Positions 11,348 to 21,026 of a stretch of 64,000 nucleotides of DNA are shown here, in pieces. The stretch covers positions 18,317,916 to 18,381,915 of the forward strand of contig NC_052506.1 of the NCBI RefSeq assembly GCF_014356525.2. Direction: 5' to 3'. The notes below the pieces were generated by a model that was given only the letters and a program-made list of their open reading frames with translations, did no database searches and was not told the DNA's origin. A program made the position numbers and the translations under genes. Positions within the stretch are counted from its first letter, which is position 1. Every line of letters begins with the position of its first letter. This stretch comes from Nilaparvata lugens. Its lineage: Eukaryota; Arthropoda; Insecta; Hemiptera; Delphacidae.

Positions 11348-12934
11348 ATGTCAATGGTGCTCTGTGGTAATAAAATCAAGCCTACCAATGAGCGGTTTGG
11401 TTTGTGGCTTCTAACAGAGAACCTGTGCAATGACAACCTTGTGACAGACATTGGAAATATTGATTACACTTCTGGAGAAGAATTGTTGGTGTAGGATGAC
11501 TCAAATCTTGTGCCTATTACAGAACCTTTTTGTGACAATATAATGCTTGTGAAAATCTGTGCTTTGGACGATTGTGAGGAGATGGATAAGAGACGTTTTG
11601 TTCTAAAAAAGGATATATGTGGTGCATTCAACTTATATTTGAGTGGCAAATTCTTTAATATGGTGTCAGCTAAACATGGAGTCAAAGCAAAGCTGCCTTA
11701 CCTATTGGACAGTGGAAGTGATATGTCTCAAAAGATTCTACAAGTGCTTGGAAAAGACAATTACAACAAGGTGAAACAAAAATACCAGGAACCAGTGGGT
11801 ATACCTTACAAAGTGGAGCTTGCAGATGTACCAATTGCTACATTGATGGAAGAACTACCATTGGAGCAGCTGAGGAAGGAGCACTTCTATCTACTAGACT
11901 TGGACATAACACAGGACTTTGCTGGAATATTCAACAAGAATGGGATGTGTGACTTTCTAACTACAAATCATTGTTTCTGCTTCCAAGGAGAATATAAAGA
12001 ATACTATAATGTGATAGTGGATAACAACAAAACTGTTGGGATTGATTGCTTGACTTGGGTTAATAGTAATGTGAGGGTGAAAATTTATAATAAGTTTGTA
12101 TGTCAAATCACAAGCCCTGGTGTAAACAAGCAGTTAGGTAATCATATTGTTGACTTTATACCCTGTCCAGACATGAGATTACGGGAAACTTTCACCTCTG
12201 ATGCTGCCAAAATGCATGGTATTACACGTTTGGAAGCTACAATCTATGACTACAGTTTAACAAATAGAGACAATAGCAAAACCTTTGACCCTATCCAGGA
12301 TAGCTTGTCACTTTTGAATGATTGTAGAAATTATTTTCAAAATGCTCCAATTTATTCTGTGTCCTTGGCCAAAATGTGGACAAAACTGACAGATAAATTG
12401 AAAAATAGTTGTTGTCTGGTCTATAATGATCTTCTACAGTATGTTTACTGGGGTAATAGCAATACCAAGAAATTGACTGGAATACAAGTAAAGCTCCCCA
12501 CTGACCCACAACATAGAAATAAAATAATTTCTTATGTTATTTCTGCATTCAGTTTTAATTTACTACATATCAATTATGTAGAAATTTTTGAGGACTCATC
12601 CAACCAAAATAATATCAGTTTCTCACAAAAGTGCTATATTGAGAGTGGTGACACATATTTCTCCAAGTCAACCACAGTTTTCTCTACCATATCCAAAGTT
12701 GTTAACCTAGATGAGTTGGGCCTTGTAGCAACAGGTAACTTGATACCACAAGTCTTAATAATACGAGCAAACATAACCTGTAAGCTTCTTCCACACCCTG
12801 TTAAAGAGATACAGCCCTTGTCTCCTATCACAGTGCTATCAGCCAAGAAGAGTAAGCTAGAACTGGATGAAATTGATCTAAAATGGAAAAGTAGAGTTTA
12901 TGAAAGCTACAAAGACATTCAGGGAGCAGCATAA
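11348..12934 (+). pseudogene. Replication-initiator-like orphan gene of E1 (one in-frame stop)
   Basis: One reading frame runs from an ATG at 11348, just inside the left ITR, to 12934, broken only by TAG at 11492-11494. The part after the stop is 474 codons. Visible features of that part: residues about 120-135 contain LLDLDITQDF; near 200 there is VRVKIYNKF; near 250, RLEATIY. An IYxK...RxE order is also found in rolling-circle replication initiators of the Rep_trans/phage type, so a DNA-nicking replication role is my inference, not a demonstrated match. No helicase Walker box or polymerase motif is visible. The product could act in element replication. Coding-like sequence continues after 12934 in another frame (13098-13685), so the ancestral protein may have been longer. 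With one stop and few other breaks, decay seems recent. Confidence 0.55.
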
Positions 12935-13097
12935 GCAGCTTGCTGAATTTGAGAAAGAAATACAAAATTTGAGAGAGGAACTTGTTCCATTCACATTGGC
13001 TAAATTTTGATCCAAGTGGGGTGCATAATGTGACTGCATTTACTGTGAATAATACTGGGAAATTCCCATATGTAGGTGTTCTGGGGAAAAAGATGGT

Positions 13098-13685
13098 TTG
13101 AAAAACGTTTACTTTGTAAAGGGATACCATAAGAATGTTTTTATTAAAGCATACAAAGCTATAGAAACCCTTAAGAAAAAGGGTTATTTTGTAATCCCTT
13201 ACAGTGACAAGAAAGAAATAATTTGTCTACCAAGGGGGGAGAACATTTGTGTAATTACACTCAATAGTATGACAAGCTATAATGGTAACACATTTCCTAG
13301 AATAGAGTCACTCAATGTATGGAACATTTCCTGTCAGATGTATGGAAAAAATTAGAAGACACTCCCTTTACACAAAAAGAAGTGGAGCAGCATCACAATG
13401 CTGGAAATCAAAGGTAAAGTGAGAGTAGGGGATTGCAGAAGATTGGAGGAGTTACAAGAAGGGACAGAATTGGTCATTATTGCAATCAAACAGGTATACT
13501 ATAGGAACAAGAGTCGATATATTTTACAGTTTGAAAACCTGGAAGCATTGTATGTGTCAAACTATTGGTTAGAGGAAGAATTTGAGAACCCCAACATAGA
13601 TTTGAATTATAAAATTAGAATCAAGCTAGATGTTTTGAAAAATACACCCAGTAGGAATATGGAAAGAGTTATTTTCTGTATCTGA
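13098..13685 (+). pseudogene. Downstream coding block of E1, frameshifted
   Basis: Two ORF pieces, 13098-13355 and 13398-13685, are disrupted by small indels between about 13300 and 13400. The second piece matches the intact E2 ORF (17431-17889) over its whole length with conservative changes, ending in the same residues (ERVIFCI). The first piece supplies an N-terminal part that E2 lacks. Function unknown. It may be the C-terminal domain of the gene at 11348-12934 or a separate gene. A short segment after its stop (about 13685-13735) recurs at 26248-26300. Confidence 0.55.
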
Positions 13686-14143
13686 TTGACATAGATGTTT
13701 GCCATAATAAATGCCTTGATGTTTGTATAATAATTGAAAAAATAAAGAAAATTATTGTAACCTTGTGTGTTATCTTTTGATAGGGTACCTATTCTATCCT
13801 ATCCAAAGATACAAATTTCCAATAAGATGAAATTGAGACTCAATTCTCAGAGTCAAGTATCATTTATTTAGTAATGCACTCAGCATTGGTTACAGTGCAA
13901 CAGATAACAGTGGATGTGAACCCCACTTTCACATTAATCAACTTGCAAGAATGCCTACAATAGAGGTATGTGTAACTCAGCTTTACACTTTGCACTCGAG
14001 TTTAATTATAGATGTCAGACTGCCTACATTTGGCATTGTGAGATAATTGAGAGATGACTTATCAAACAAGGAAAATTGAAAATAATTGATTGCAAAACAT
14101 TGTGTAATTGGTATGAGGATTGTATAGTGATAGTTTTGTGTGA

Positions 14144-14280
14144 CTCACTCACTCACTCACTCTCTCTCTCTCTCACTCACTGTCTCACTCCCTCACCCAC
14201 TGTTCACTCACTGATCACTCACTGATCACTCACTGATCACTCTCTGTTCACTATCTTTCTCTCTCACTCTCTCACTCTCA
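14144..14280. repeat. CACT/CTCT microsatellite in E1
   Basis: Imperfect runs of CACTCACT, CTCTCTCT and CACTGATCACT directly upstream of the right terminal repeat. Confidence 0.9.
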
Positions 14281-14316
14281 GGCCCTACAGTGGGAACATT
14301 ATTGAGATGTATAGGC

Positions 14317-14472
14317 ATAGTTGAGAGATGACATCATACAGACTTGTTGGAACAGGATGCTGATAAAGACTGTTGGGCATGGCCATTAGTCATTTGACAT
14401 GGGGAGGTGGAGTGGGGGTCGTTGAAACAGCCTTCCTTGAAAGTATAGTAAGGTGATTTCTTACCTATATGA
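14317..14472. repeat. E1 right inverted terminal repeat
   Basis: Complement of 11148-11300. Its outer end GGTGATTTCTTACCTATATGA is the same as the right ends of E2 (18064) and of the scrap at 26250. Confidence 0.85.
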
Positions 14473-15193
14473 AATCAAAGGTGTGGAGGTGGACAGCATA
14501 CGTACAGATTCTGTTGAATGTGAAACAAGAGCTGGTGTTGAGATGTAGCCCTAATTTCAATGACTGTGTGAGTGTTGCCGGTGCTAATGTTACAATCACA
14601 AAGCTTTTGTGGAGAATGCCCTATGTGGAAGTGTCTGATGATGTAAGAATGCGTCTGCTACAGATTGTGCAGAATGACACACCAGTCAGTATACCATTTC
14701 GACATTGGGAATTGTACGAGTGCCCAACCTTGCCGCAAACTACAATACATACATGGACTGTCAAGTCAACAACTCAGCATGAGAAGCCACGCTACATTGT
14801 AGTTGGCCTGCAGACTGTAAGACGAGGTGTAGCAGCAGCTAACAGTTCAAAATTTGACAAGTGTAGTATGGAGGATATTCGAATTGATGCATTGATGGCA
14901 ATGATAATTGTGTCTACAACATATATGCAGCTTTCAATGTAGTCTACAATCATGATAATGCTCGCTCATCTATACCTCTGCTTGAAACAGGAGCTATAAG
15001 CACTGATAATATAATGTTGTTTGCTTTCGATTGCTCCCGCCAAAATGGATCACTCAAAAATGGAAGTGTCGATGTGAGGATTGAGTTTGAAGCTACTGCC
15101 AACATACCCGCCAATACACGAGCCTACTGCCTAATGATTCATGAAATGATCAAAGAGTACCAACCATTGACTGTTCTAGTACAGTCAGCATAG
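14469..15193 (+). pseudogene. Double-jelly-roll major-capsid-like protein, C-terminal half, broken
   Basis: Reading starts at the very edge of the E1 terminal repeat and runs 157 codons to 14942. The reading then continues in another frame from about 14920 to a stop at 15191-15193, so there is a frameshift or small deletion near 14910-14930. Recognisable blocks are WRMPYVEVSDD, FRHWELYECP and HEKPRYIVVGLQT in the first piece, and FDCSRQNGSL, VRIEFEA and AYCLMIHE in the second. I know this pattern from arthropod and other animal proteins assigned to the double jelly-roll-like fold of virus capsids. The N-terminal half of such proteins is absent. Left of it is E1, so the gene was either cut by the E1 insertion with loss of the other side, or belongs to the same element lineage. 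It is a dead copy. Confidence 0.6.
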
Positions 15194-15221
15194 AGAGAAT
15201 ATAAATTACTTATGATCTGGA

Positions 15222-15494
15222 TTGTGCAGCTCATTCTCATGTGGAGCGTTGAGTGATACAGTCATGTTCAAGTCGGCTACTGTTACCTTCCCTACTAAGG
15301 AAGATGGAGAGATAAGTGAAGGAGAGGATGTGTTAGACAAACCGTTGATGAAGGATGCTTCTACAAGTACTACAGACCTACATACTGCTTCTGATGATGG
15401 CGTGGTATTTGAGGACTGTAGTGGAGACGACAACTTTGCAACATTTACACCGAGAAGAGCTAGCAAAATTTCGGTCCACTACCACTCTACCTGA
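15222..15494 (+). CDS. Hypothetical acidic ORF fragment
   Basis: 90 codons, rich in Asp, Glu, Ser and Thr (two DG/EDG blocks) with no recognisable domain. It sits 30 bp after the end of the capsid-like gene and just before the orphan fragments at 15536, in a region of broken virus-like genes. It may be the linker or N-terminus of the next protein. No independent support. Confidence 0.25.
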   Translation: MCSSFSCGALSDTVMFKSATVTFPTKEDGEISEGEDVLDKPLMKDASTSTTDLHTASDDGVVFEDCSGDDNFATFTPRRASKISVHYHST

Positions 15495-15535
15495 CATACT
15501 TCCAAGGATTTGAAGGACTGGGTAATGATTTCATT

Positions 15536-15945
15536 GTGAAGGAGATGGCAGTACTGGAACGTGATGATAATTATCATGTAACAACTCATCACTACTTTTT
15601 CAAGCCACCTTACCCAGATATGCTGTTGAAAGCTAGTGCGGTGCTTGACAACAATTGTCTACATCAAGCTAAACATGGACTTAGATGTTCGGTCAACAAC
15701 ATCTTCCCTACAAAGCTCTGAAACCAATTGTTTGCGATATGATTGGACGATGGCTGGCTGACAGCAGCTTGGGACAGTCAATCAAGATTTTTGTCTATGG
15801 ATATGACACAATCGCTCTATTGGACAAGCTGCTGCAGCTGGATGATTGGGAGAATATAGAGTATGTCAGTAGTATAAAAAGGAGGAGTCTGGTGCACAAG
15901 TGCCCCCCAAGTGACCTCAAGGTCACCCAAGTTGACCAAACCTAA
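15536..15945 (+). pseudogene. Orphan virus-like gene fragment (FKPPYP protein), frameshifted
   Basis: Two overlapping ORF pieces (15536-15721 and 15685-15945) appear to be one gene with a frame break near 15690-15720. Landmarks are KEMAVLERDD, FFKPPYPDML and HGLRC in the first piece, then IKIFVYGYD and KRRSLVHKCP in the second. I have a recollection of short arthropod proteins with the same FKPPYP...HGL...(Y)V.G order lying near double-jelly-roll genes, but cannot verify it. The C-terminal end runs into the CCTAA-type minisatellite. A diverged copy of its last 20-30 codons is on the minus strand near 30345-30430 (short match KRRTLGHKCP), followed there by the same minisatellite. Confidence 0.4.
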
Positions 15946-16170
15946 CCTCAAGGTCATCCAGGTCAACCAAACCTAACCTCAAGGTCACCCAAGTCGACCA
16001 AACCTAACCTCAAGGTCATCCACGTCATCCAAACCTAACCTTAAGGTCATCCACGTCATCCAAACCTAACCTCAAGGTCATCTAGGTCAACCAAACCTAA
16101 CCTCAAGGTCATCCAGGTCAACCAAACCTAACCTCAAGGTCATCCACGTCATCCAAACCTAACCTCAAGG
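15911..16170. repeat. Composite CCTAA-containing minisatellite
   Basis: About eight imperfect units of roughly 31 bp, consensus CCTAACCTCAAGGTCATCCA plus GGTCAACCAAA. It carries CCTAA, the complement of the insect telomere motif. An inverted counterpart is at 30228-30345. Confidence 0.9.
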
Positions 16171-16500
16171 ATAAAAAAAAAATAAATAAAAAATTAAAAA
16201 AAAATTAAATAAAATAAAAAAATAAAAAAAATAATTAAAAAACATATAAAATCGGGAATAAATGGGAAAAAAATTAAAAAAAAAAATTAAAAACTCATAA
16301 ATTGGGAATAAATGGAAAAAAAACACAAAATCGGGAATAAATGGGAAAAAAAAATAATAATAATAAAAAACACATAAAATCGGGAATAAATTGGGACTTG
16401 GGGCTCTGAACTCTGGACTCAGGCTCTGAACTCTGGACTTCTGGACTCTGGACTCGGGGCTCTGAACTCTAGACTTCTGGACTCTGGACCCTAAACTCTG
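16171..16500. repeat. A-rich tract and CTCTGGACT repeats
   Basis: 16171-16390 is AAAATAAATAAAA-like, with a repeated word around AAAATCGGGAATAAATGGG (four times). 16395-16500 is an imperfect array of CTCTGGACTC/GAACTCTGG. The A-rich part has a T-rich counterpart at 30150-30226. Confidence 0.85.
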
Positions 16501-16820
16501 AACTCAAATGTCCTGCATCATTGCAAATGTCTGTCAATGAGATAATTCCATGACTAAGTAGTTCCTCCTCCTCAAGCTCAATCACTACATCCCGCAGACA
16601 TAGCTCACTGTTTGACAACATGTCGCAGTAGATGGAATACCTCTCAGTGCTGACAAGCCATCTTATACCAAACAGAGAAAAGTGGTGGTGGTGGTGGGGA
16701 TAACCTTCCTTGTCAACAGGTCTATGACAATGCCACCCCATCATGACTCACTTCTCAATTCTTTGTTATCATTAGTATAAAGAAGTATCATATTCTATAT
16801 AATTTAAGTCTTTAAACATA
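16501..16820. repeat. Outer part of an inverted segment pair
   Basis: Together with the SINE-like sequence to its right, this matches 28161-28330 in opposite orientation. Examples are the GTGGTGGTGG block, AGGTCTATGA, and GAGTCATGATGGGG on the other copy. No gene is seen; the 91-codon minus-strand ORF here has no support. Confidence 0.6.
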
Positions 16821-17154
16821 AATCCTCTATGGTGTAGTGGTTAGCAAGTCAGCTTCCCGAGTTGGAGGTTCTAGGCTCGAATCCAAGGCGGTAAAGGTAA
16901 GTATTAAAGGTCAGTATCAACAGAACCAGAGGATATATTTTTTGTATGTAGTGGGTAGACTGGCCCACCACTGCCAGTCACCCGCCGCAGGTCGTCCAGC
17001 CGCCGCCGGCTGCCACCGGTCGCCCCACCGCCGCCAGGCATCCCACCAGCTGAGGCCAAGACGGCTTCAATTTGGCAGTAGCCCCTCATCACACCAATCA
17101 GTTAATATCGAATGTATTACCATTTGTAATATATGATAATAAAGAAATAAACCA
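16821..17154 (+). mobile_element. tRNA-derived SINE, copy S1
   Basis: Starts with a tRNA-like head: box A TGGTGTAGTGG at 16830-16840 and a box B-like GGCTCGAATCC at 16874-16884, a spacing usual for Pol III type 2 promoters. The body contains a GC-rich CCGCCG segment (16975-17060). It ends AATATATGATAATAAAGAAATAAACC. The same sequence is at 27701-28160 on the minus strand with a better box B. E2 begins directly at its 3' end. Confidence 0.7.
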
Positions 17155-18064
17155 TCATATAGGCAAGAAATCACCTTGCTATGCTTTCGGCGATGCAATT
17201 TCAGCGACCCCACTCCACCACCCTCTCTTATGAGCACACACCAATCAAATAACTAACTAACCTTTGATTTGTTGTGTCCTCCTTCCTCCTCCTTTGTCCT
17301 CCGTTCTTCTCCTTCTCCCTCCGAGGACTAAAATCCTCCCCTCCAAGGACAAAAATTGTCCTCCATTCTCCTCCTCCTCCTTTGCCCTCCTCCTCCACTT
17401 GTTTAGCAGGAGAGAAAAAATGAGAGACAAATGCAGAGAAGGGGGGAGAACATTTGTGTAATTACACTCAATGGTATGACAAGCTTTAATGGTCATACAT
17501 TTCCTAGAATACAAAATCTAAAATTTCTGTCAGATGTTTGGAAAAACTTGGAAGACACTCCCTTCACACAAAAAGAAGTGGAGCAGTATCATAACATCAC
17601 AATGCTGGAAATTGAAGGGAAAGTAAAAGTAGGACAGTGCAAAAGATTAGAAGAGTTACCAGAAGGTATAGAGTTGGTCATTATTGCAATAAAAGAAGTG
17701 TACAATAGAAACAAGATACGGTATATTTTACAGTTTGAGAGCCTAGAAGAATTGTATGTGTCTAACTATTGGTTAGAGGAGGAATTTGAGAGCTCTAACA
17801 TTGATTTGAATTATAAAATTAGAATTAAGCTGGATGTTCTAAAGCATAACCCCAGTAGACATAAGGAAAGAGTTATATTTTGTATTTAATTTAAGGTATT
17901 GCAAATAGTGGAAAATGTGAGCAGAGAAGGTTGTAATCCAATGTGACATCATCCAGGCTAAGAGCAGTGATCGGTGGAGCCAAGGTCATGTGATAGGGGG
18001 AGGAGTGGGGGTCGCTGAAATTGCATCGCCAAAAGCATAGCTAGGTGATTTCTTACCTATATGA
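17155..18064. mobile_element. E2: 0.9 kb internally deleted relative of E1
   Basis: Same outer ends as E1 (TCATATAGG at 17155, ACCTATATGA ending at 18064), with inverted repeats of about 70 bp. The interior is a pyrimidine-rich CCTCCT low-complexity stretch (17270-17405) and one ORF equivalent to the E1 downstream block. The long replication-like gene is missing, so E2 could move only with help. Its right end was duplicated by the RTE insertion and reappears at 20637-20804. Confidence 0.7.
17431..17889 (+). CDS. Orphan protein of the E1/E2 family
   Basis: 152 codons, unbroken, homologous to the frameshifted E1 block at about 13236-13685. The two share RGENICVITLN at the start and YILQFE, LYVSNYWLEEEFE and IDLNYKIRIKLDVL further on. 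The match begins almost exactly where the low-complexity tract ends, so the first codons (MQR) are probably junction sequence and the real N-terminus is missing. No signal peptide or membrane segment. The C-terminal half alternates charged and hydrophobic residues as expected for beta strands. Substitutions against E1 look conservative (K/R, I/V, E/D), suggesting past purifying selection. Function unknown. Confidence 0.45.
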   Translation: MQRRGENICVITLNGMTSFNGHTFPRIQNLKFLSDVWKNLEDTPFTQKEVEQYHNITMLEIEGKVKVGQCKRLEELPEGIELVIIAIKEVYNRNKIRYILQFESLEELYVSNYWLEEEFESSNIDLNYKIRIKLDVLKHNPSRHKERVIFCI

Positions 18065-18286
18065 AAGTATCAAATTCAAATTCAAATATTCTTTATTCCA
18101 TACAAAATACAGATTACATTGTATTACAGAGCATGTTTTACTGGAATACCCCTACAAGACTATTCGTCTGAGTGGAGGGGGTTGGTTCTTGTTACAGTGG
18201 GTAGCCAATAGTCTATTCATAATATTATATAGGCAATAGAATGTCCGGCTTTGTTAACAAGAAGGTGAGTATAAGATAGTTTGTAT
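17897..18286. repeat. 390-bp target-site duplication, left copy
   Basis: Identical to 20637-21026 apart from one base (GAGTGGAGG versus GAGTGTAGG). It contains the right end of E2 plus the 3' tail of the minus-strand LINE, and so predates the RTE insertion it flanks. Confidence 0.9.
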
Positions 18287-20636
18287 CTTATACACAGACC
18301 ATAGTAAATTCTCATAGTAAATTCATAGTAAATTGTAAATTCTTCACAGACCATAGACTGATAACTATCACATTGTCTAAAGAATGGGCTTCAATGAGAC
18401 CGAGGCGTGTTTGGAATGGAAATGTTATTAGAACGCTGGAATTGGATGAAAGAGAGATACAGGAGTTAGCGACCAATGTACAACACATCATTGAAAATGA
18501 ATCGCACCTGACATTGCAGGAGACCTACGATCTGATGGAATTTCTTGTTGTAAGATCATTCAAACAATCAGCTTCAAGCAAACCAACAAAAATCTCACAA
18601 AACACGAAAGATTTAATATGTATGAGAGAGGCTTTGAAGAGGAAGAATCCAAAAACTTCAGAAGAAAAAATCGAATACAACCTTCTATGTAGAATAACGA
18701 GACTTCATATTAGAAAAGACCTGAAAATTCATGAGGACCGAATCATTTCAGAAGCCTTAGACTCAACTGGTTCAATAAAACAAATGAAGAAGGATCTATC
18801 ACATGGTATTCAATGGAACTCAGGACTGAAAGATAAACGTGGAAGAATAGATAGGAATAGACACGGAATAATTGAGAAAGCTACACTATTCTACAAGAAA
18901 TTATTCAAATGCTCTGAGAATACAACATTTGATATTTCAAATGTTATTACAGTTACAGATATTACAGTTTTCCAAGATCAAGAAGTAATGAATTGTGTAC
19001 AAACATTGAAGAAAAACAAAATGGCTGGTAACAATAAAATCACAAATGAAATGATTCAGACTCTTGCTCCAGTGATTATAACCCTGATGACAAATGTATT
19101 CAATAGAGTATTGAGAGAGCAGCATGTACCACATCAGTGGAAATCAGCCGATATTATACTTCTGTACAAAAAAGGAGACATATACGATATAAATAACTTC
19201 CGCCCCATCAGTATTACGTCATCCATCGGAAAATTATTCATGAGACTATTGACAAACCGCATTCAACCGATCCTCGAATCTCAGCAACCCGTCGAGCAAG
19301 CCGGATTCCGGAAAGGCTTTTCAACTCTCAATAATATCCAAGTCATCAATCAACTAATTGAAAAATGTTCAGAGTATCAAATTGGTCTTCATATGGCATT
19401 TGTCGACTACCGGAAAGCGTTCGATAGTGTTAGTCATGCATTCTTGTTCACGGCTCTTCGAAATCAAGGTGTTCCAGAGATCTACATTAACATACTGGAA
19501 CATTATTACGAAAACAGTACCGCAAGGGTAATTCTTGAAAAACCAGGCAAGTACTTCAGGCTAGAAAGAGGAGTAAAGCAGGGTGACCCGGCATCACCGA
19601 CACTATTCAATGCAGCTCTCCAAGAGGTTTTTAAACTGTTAAGATGGGAGAGATTAGGAATTAAGATCAATGGAGAATATCTCAATCATCTTCGTTTTGC
19701 GGATGATATTGTCATTATTGCAAAATCGAATCTGGAACTGCAAGCTATGTTGGAAGATCTCGCAAACACCAGTGAACAAGCCGGACTCATCATCAATCCA
19801 GATAAGACTTTCATAATGTCCAACAGAGAAACTTGTGAAATAGAAATCAACGGCAAAAGGTTGAATCCGACAAATGAAGTTATTTATCTCGGTCAGAACT
19901 TTTCATTTGCAGCAAGAGAAGAAACAGAGGTGAAGAGAAGATGCAACATAGCATGGAAGAAATACTGGGCTTTGAAGTGTATTATGAAGAGTAAAGATCT
20001 CAATGTCACAACAAAGGCAAAAGTTCTCAAGTCATGTATAATACCAGCACTTATATATGGAGTACAGTCCTGGGCTTGTAAGAAATCGTTGCTGAGGAAG
20101 GTTCAAGTCACTCAAACAGCCATGGAGAGGAGTATATTGAACATTAGGAGACAACAAAGAATCAGAAACTCTGTTATAAGAAGTAGGACAAACCTTGAGG
20201 ATGTGACAAAAACAATGAAGCTGCTGAAATGGAAATGGGCTGGACATATAGCAAGACTAGAGGATGGCAGATGGACGAGAGAAGTTACCAGCTGGGAACC
20301 ATCGTGGAGAACAAGAAGAGTTGGACAACAGAAAGCCAGATGGAAGGATGACATCGTGAGGACAGCAGGAAGTAACTGGATGGAGATGGCGAGAAACAGA
20401 CAGAGATGGAGAAACCTGGGGGAGGCCTATGCCCGCTAGTGGGCCTAGTTTCCAGACAAAAAAAAAATTGAAGTGATATAAATATGTAAATATAACAAGA
20501 AGATTAACTACAGTACTGTATCATATGAACTTTGATTTTATTTGAAGAAGTATTCTTTAAAAATTGTACATTTATTTTTCATGTAAAGTGATTCTGGAGA
20601 CTGAATAAAGGCTTTATTTATTTATTTATTTATTTA
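18287..20636 (+). mobile_element. RTE-like non-LTR retrotransposon, 5'-truncated
   Basis: 2350 bp lying exactly between the two 390-bp duplicates. The 3' end has AATAAA, then a TTTA tandem tail (about 20615-20636), as in RTE-clade elements, which end in short tandem repeats rather than poly(A). The apurinic endonuclease that normally precedes RT is absent, so the insertion is 5'-truncated. A repeated ACAGACCATAG word fills 18290-18360. Confidence 0.75.
18373..20439 (+). CDS. Reverse transcriptase, RTE-like, lacking the endonuclease domain
   Basis: 688 codons without a break. RT landmarks in order: LYKKGD and NFRPISI near residues 260-275, EQAGFRKGFST near 310, FVDYRKAFDSV near 340, GVKQGDPASP near 400, catalytic FADDI near 442, and a C-terminal region with WAGHIARLEDGRW near 615. 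This order and the C-terminal block are typical of RTE/endonuclease-reverse-transcriptase proteins, which copy their own RNA at a nicked target. Full RTE proteins are about 1000 residues with an N-terminal endonuclease; here that part is missing although the ORF itself is intact. The chosen ATG is simply the first in frame. Very few mutations means a young insertion. Confidence 0.85.
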   Translation: MSKEWASMRPRRVWNGNVIRTLELDEREIQELATNVQHIIENESHLTLQETYDLMEFLVVRSFKQSASSKPTKISQNTKDLICMREALKRKNPKTSEEKIEYNLLCRITRLHIRKDLKIHEDRIISEALDSTGSIKQMKKDLSHGIQWNSGLKDKRGRIDRNRHGIIEKATLFYKKLFKCSENTTFDISNVITVTDITVFQDQEVMNCVQTLKKNKMAGNNKITNEMIQTLAPVIITLMTNVFNRVLREQHVPHQWKSADIILLYKKGDIYDINNFRPISITSSIGKLFMRLLTNRIQPILESQQPVEQAGFRKGFSTLNNIQVINQLIEKCSEYQIGLHMAFVDYRKAFDSVSHAFLFTALRNQGVPEIYINILEHYYENSTARVILEKPGKYFRLERGVKQGDPASPTLFNAALQEVFKLLRWERLGIKINGEYLNHLRFADDIVIIAKSNLELQAMLEDLANTSEQAGLIINPDKTFIMSNRETCEIEINGKRLNPTNEVIYLGQNFSFAAREETEVKRRCNIAWKKYWALKCIMKSKDLNVTTKAKVLKSCIIPALIYGVQSWACKKSLLRKVQVTQTAMERSILNIRRQQRIRNSVIRSRTNLEDVTKTMKLLKWKWAGHIARLEDGRWTREVTSWEPSWRTRRVGQQKARWKDDIVRTAGSNWMEMARNRQRWRNLGEAYAR

Positions 20637-21026
20637 TATTGCAAATAGTGGAAAATGTGAGCAGAGAAGGTTGTAATCCAATGTGACATCATCCAGGCTA
20701 AGAGCAGTGATCGGTGGAGCCAAGGTCATGTGATAGGGGGAGGAGTGGGGGTCGCTGAAATTGCATCGCCAAAAGCATAGCTAGGTGATTTCTTACCTAT
20801 ATGAAAGTATCAAATTCAAATTCAAATATTCTTTATTCCATACAAAATACAGATTACATTGTATTACAGAGCATGTTTTACTGGAATACCCCTACAAGAC
20901 TATTCGTCTGAGTGTAGGGGGTTGGTTCTTGTTACAGTGGGTAGCCAATAGTCTATTCATAATATTATATAGGCAATAGAATGTCCGGCTTTGTTAACAA
21001 GAAGGTGAGTATAAGATAGTTTGTAT
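20637..21026. repeat. 390-bp target-site duplication, right copy
   Basis: Mate of 17897-18286. After 21026 the sequence continues as the 3' UTR of the minus-strand LINE, showing that this side is the undisturbed target. Confidence 0.9.

Larger units (their letters stand above)
11148..14472. mobile_element. E1: 3.3 kb element with inverted terminal repeats
   Basis: Bounded by inverted repeats of about 155 bp: 11148-11300 and 14317-14472, outer ends TCATATAGGTAAGAAATC and its complement. Between them lie one broken long gene (11348-12934), a broken downstream coding block (13098-13685) and about 600 bp of non-coding DNA with a CACT/CTCT microsatellite (14144-14280). A shorter relative sharing the ITR and the downstream block is at 17155-18064 (E2), and an ITR scrap is at 26219-26250. 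There is no DDE transposase or reverse transcriptase. The design (long ITRs, replication-like gene, small size) recalls small linear DNA viruses or virus-derived transposons. I cannot name the family. Confidence 0.7.

Noticed and set aside
11148..15945. Polinton/Maverick element
   Set aside because: There is a capsid-like fragment and inverted repeats, but no protein-primed polymerase B, retroviral-type integrase, protease or packaging ATPase is visible.
14144..16170. CRISPR-like array
   Set aside because: Repeats are head-to-tail without unique spacers, and the genome is eukaryotic: microsatellite and minisatellite.
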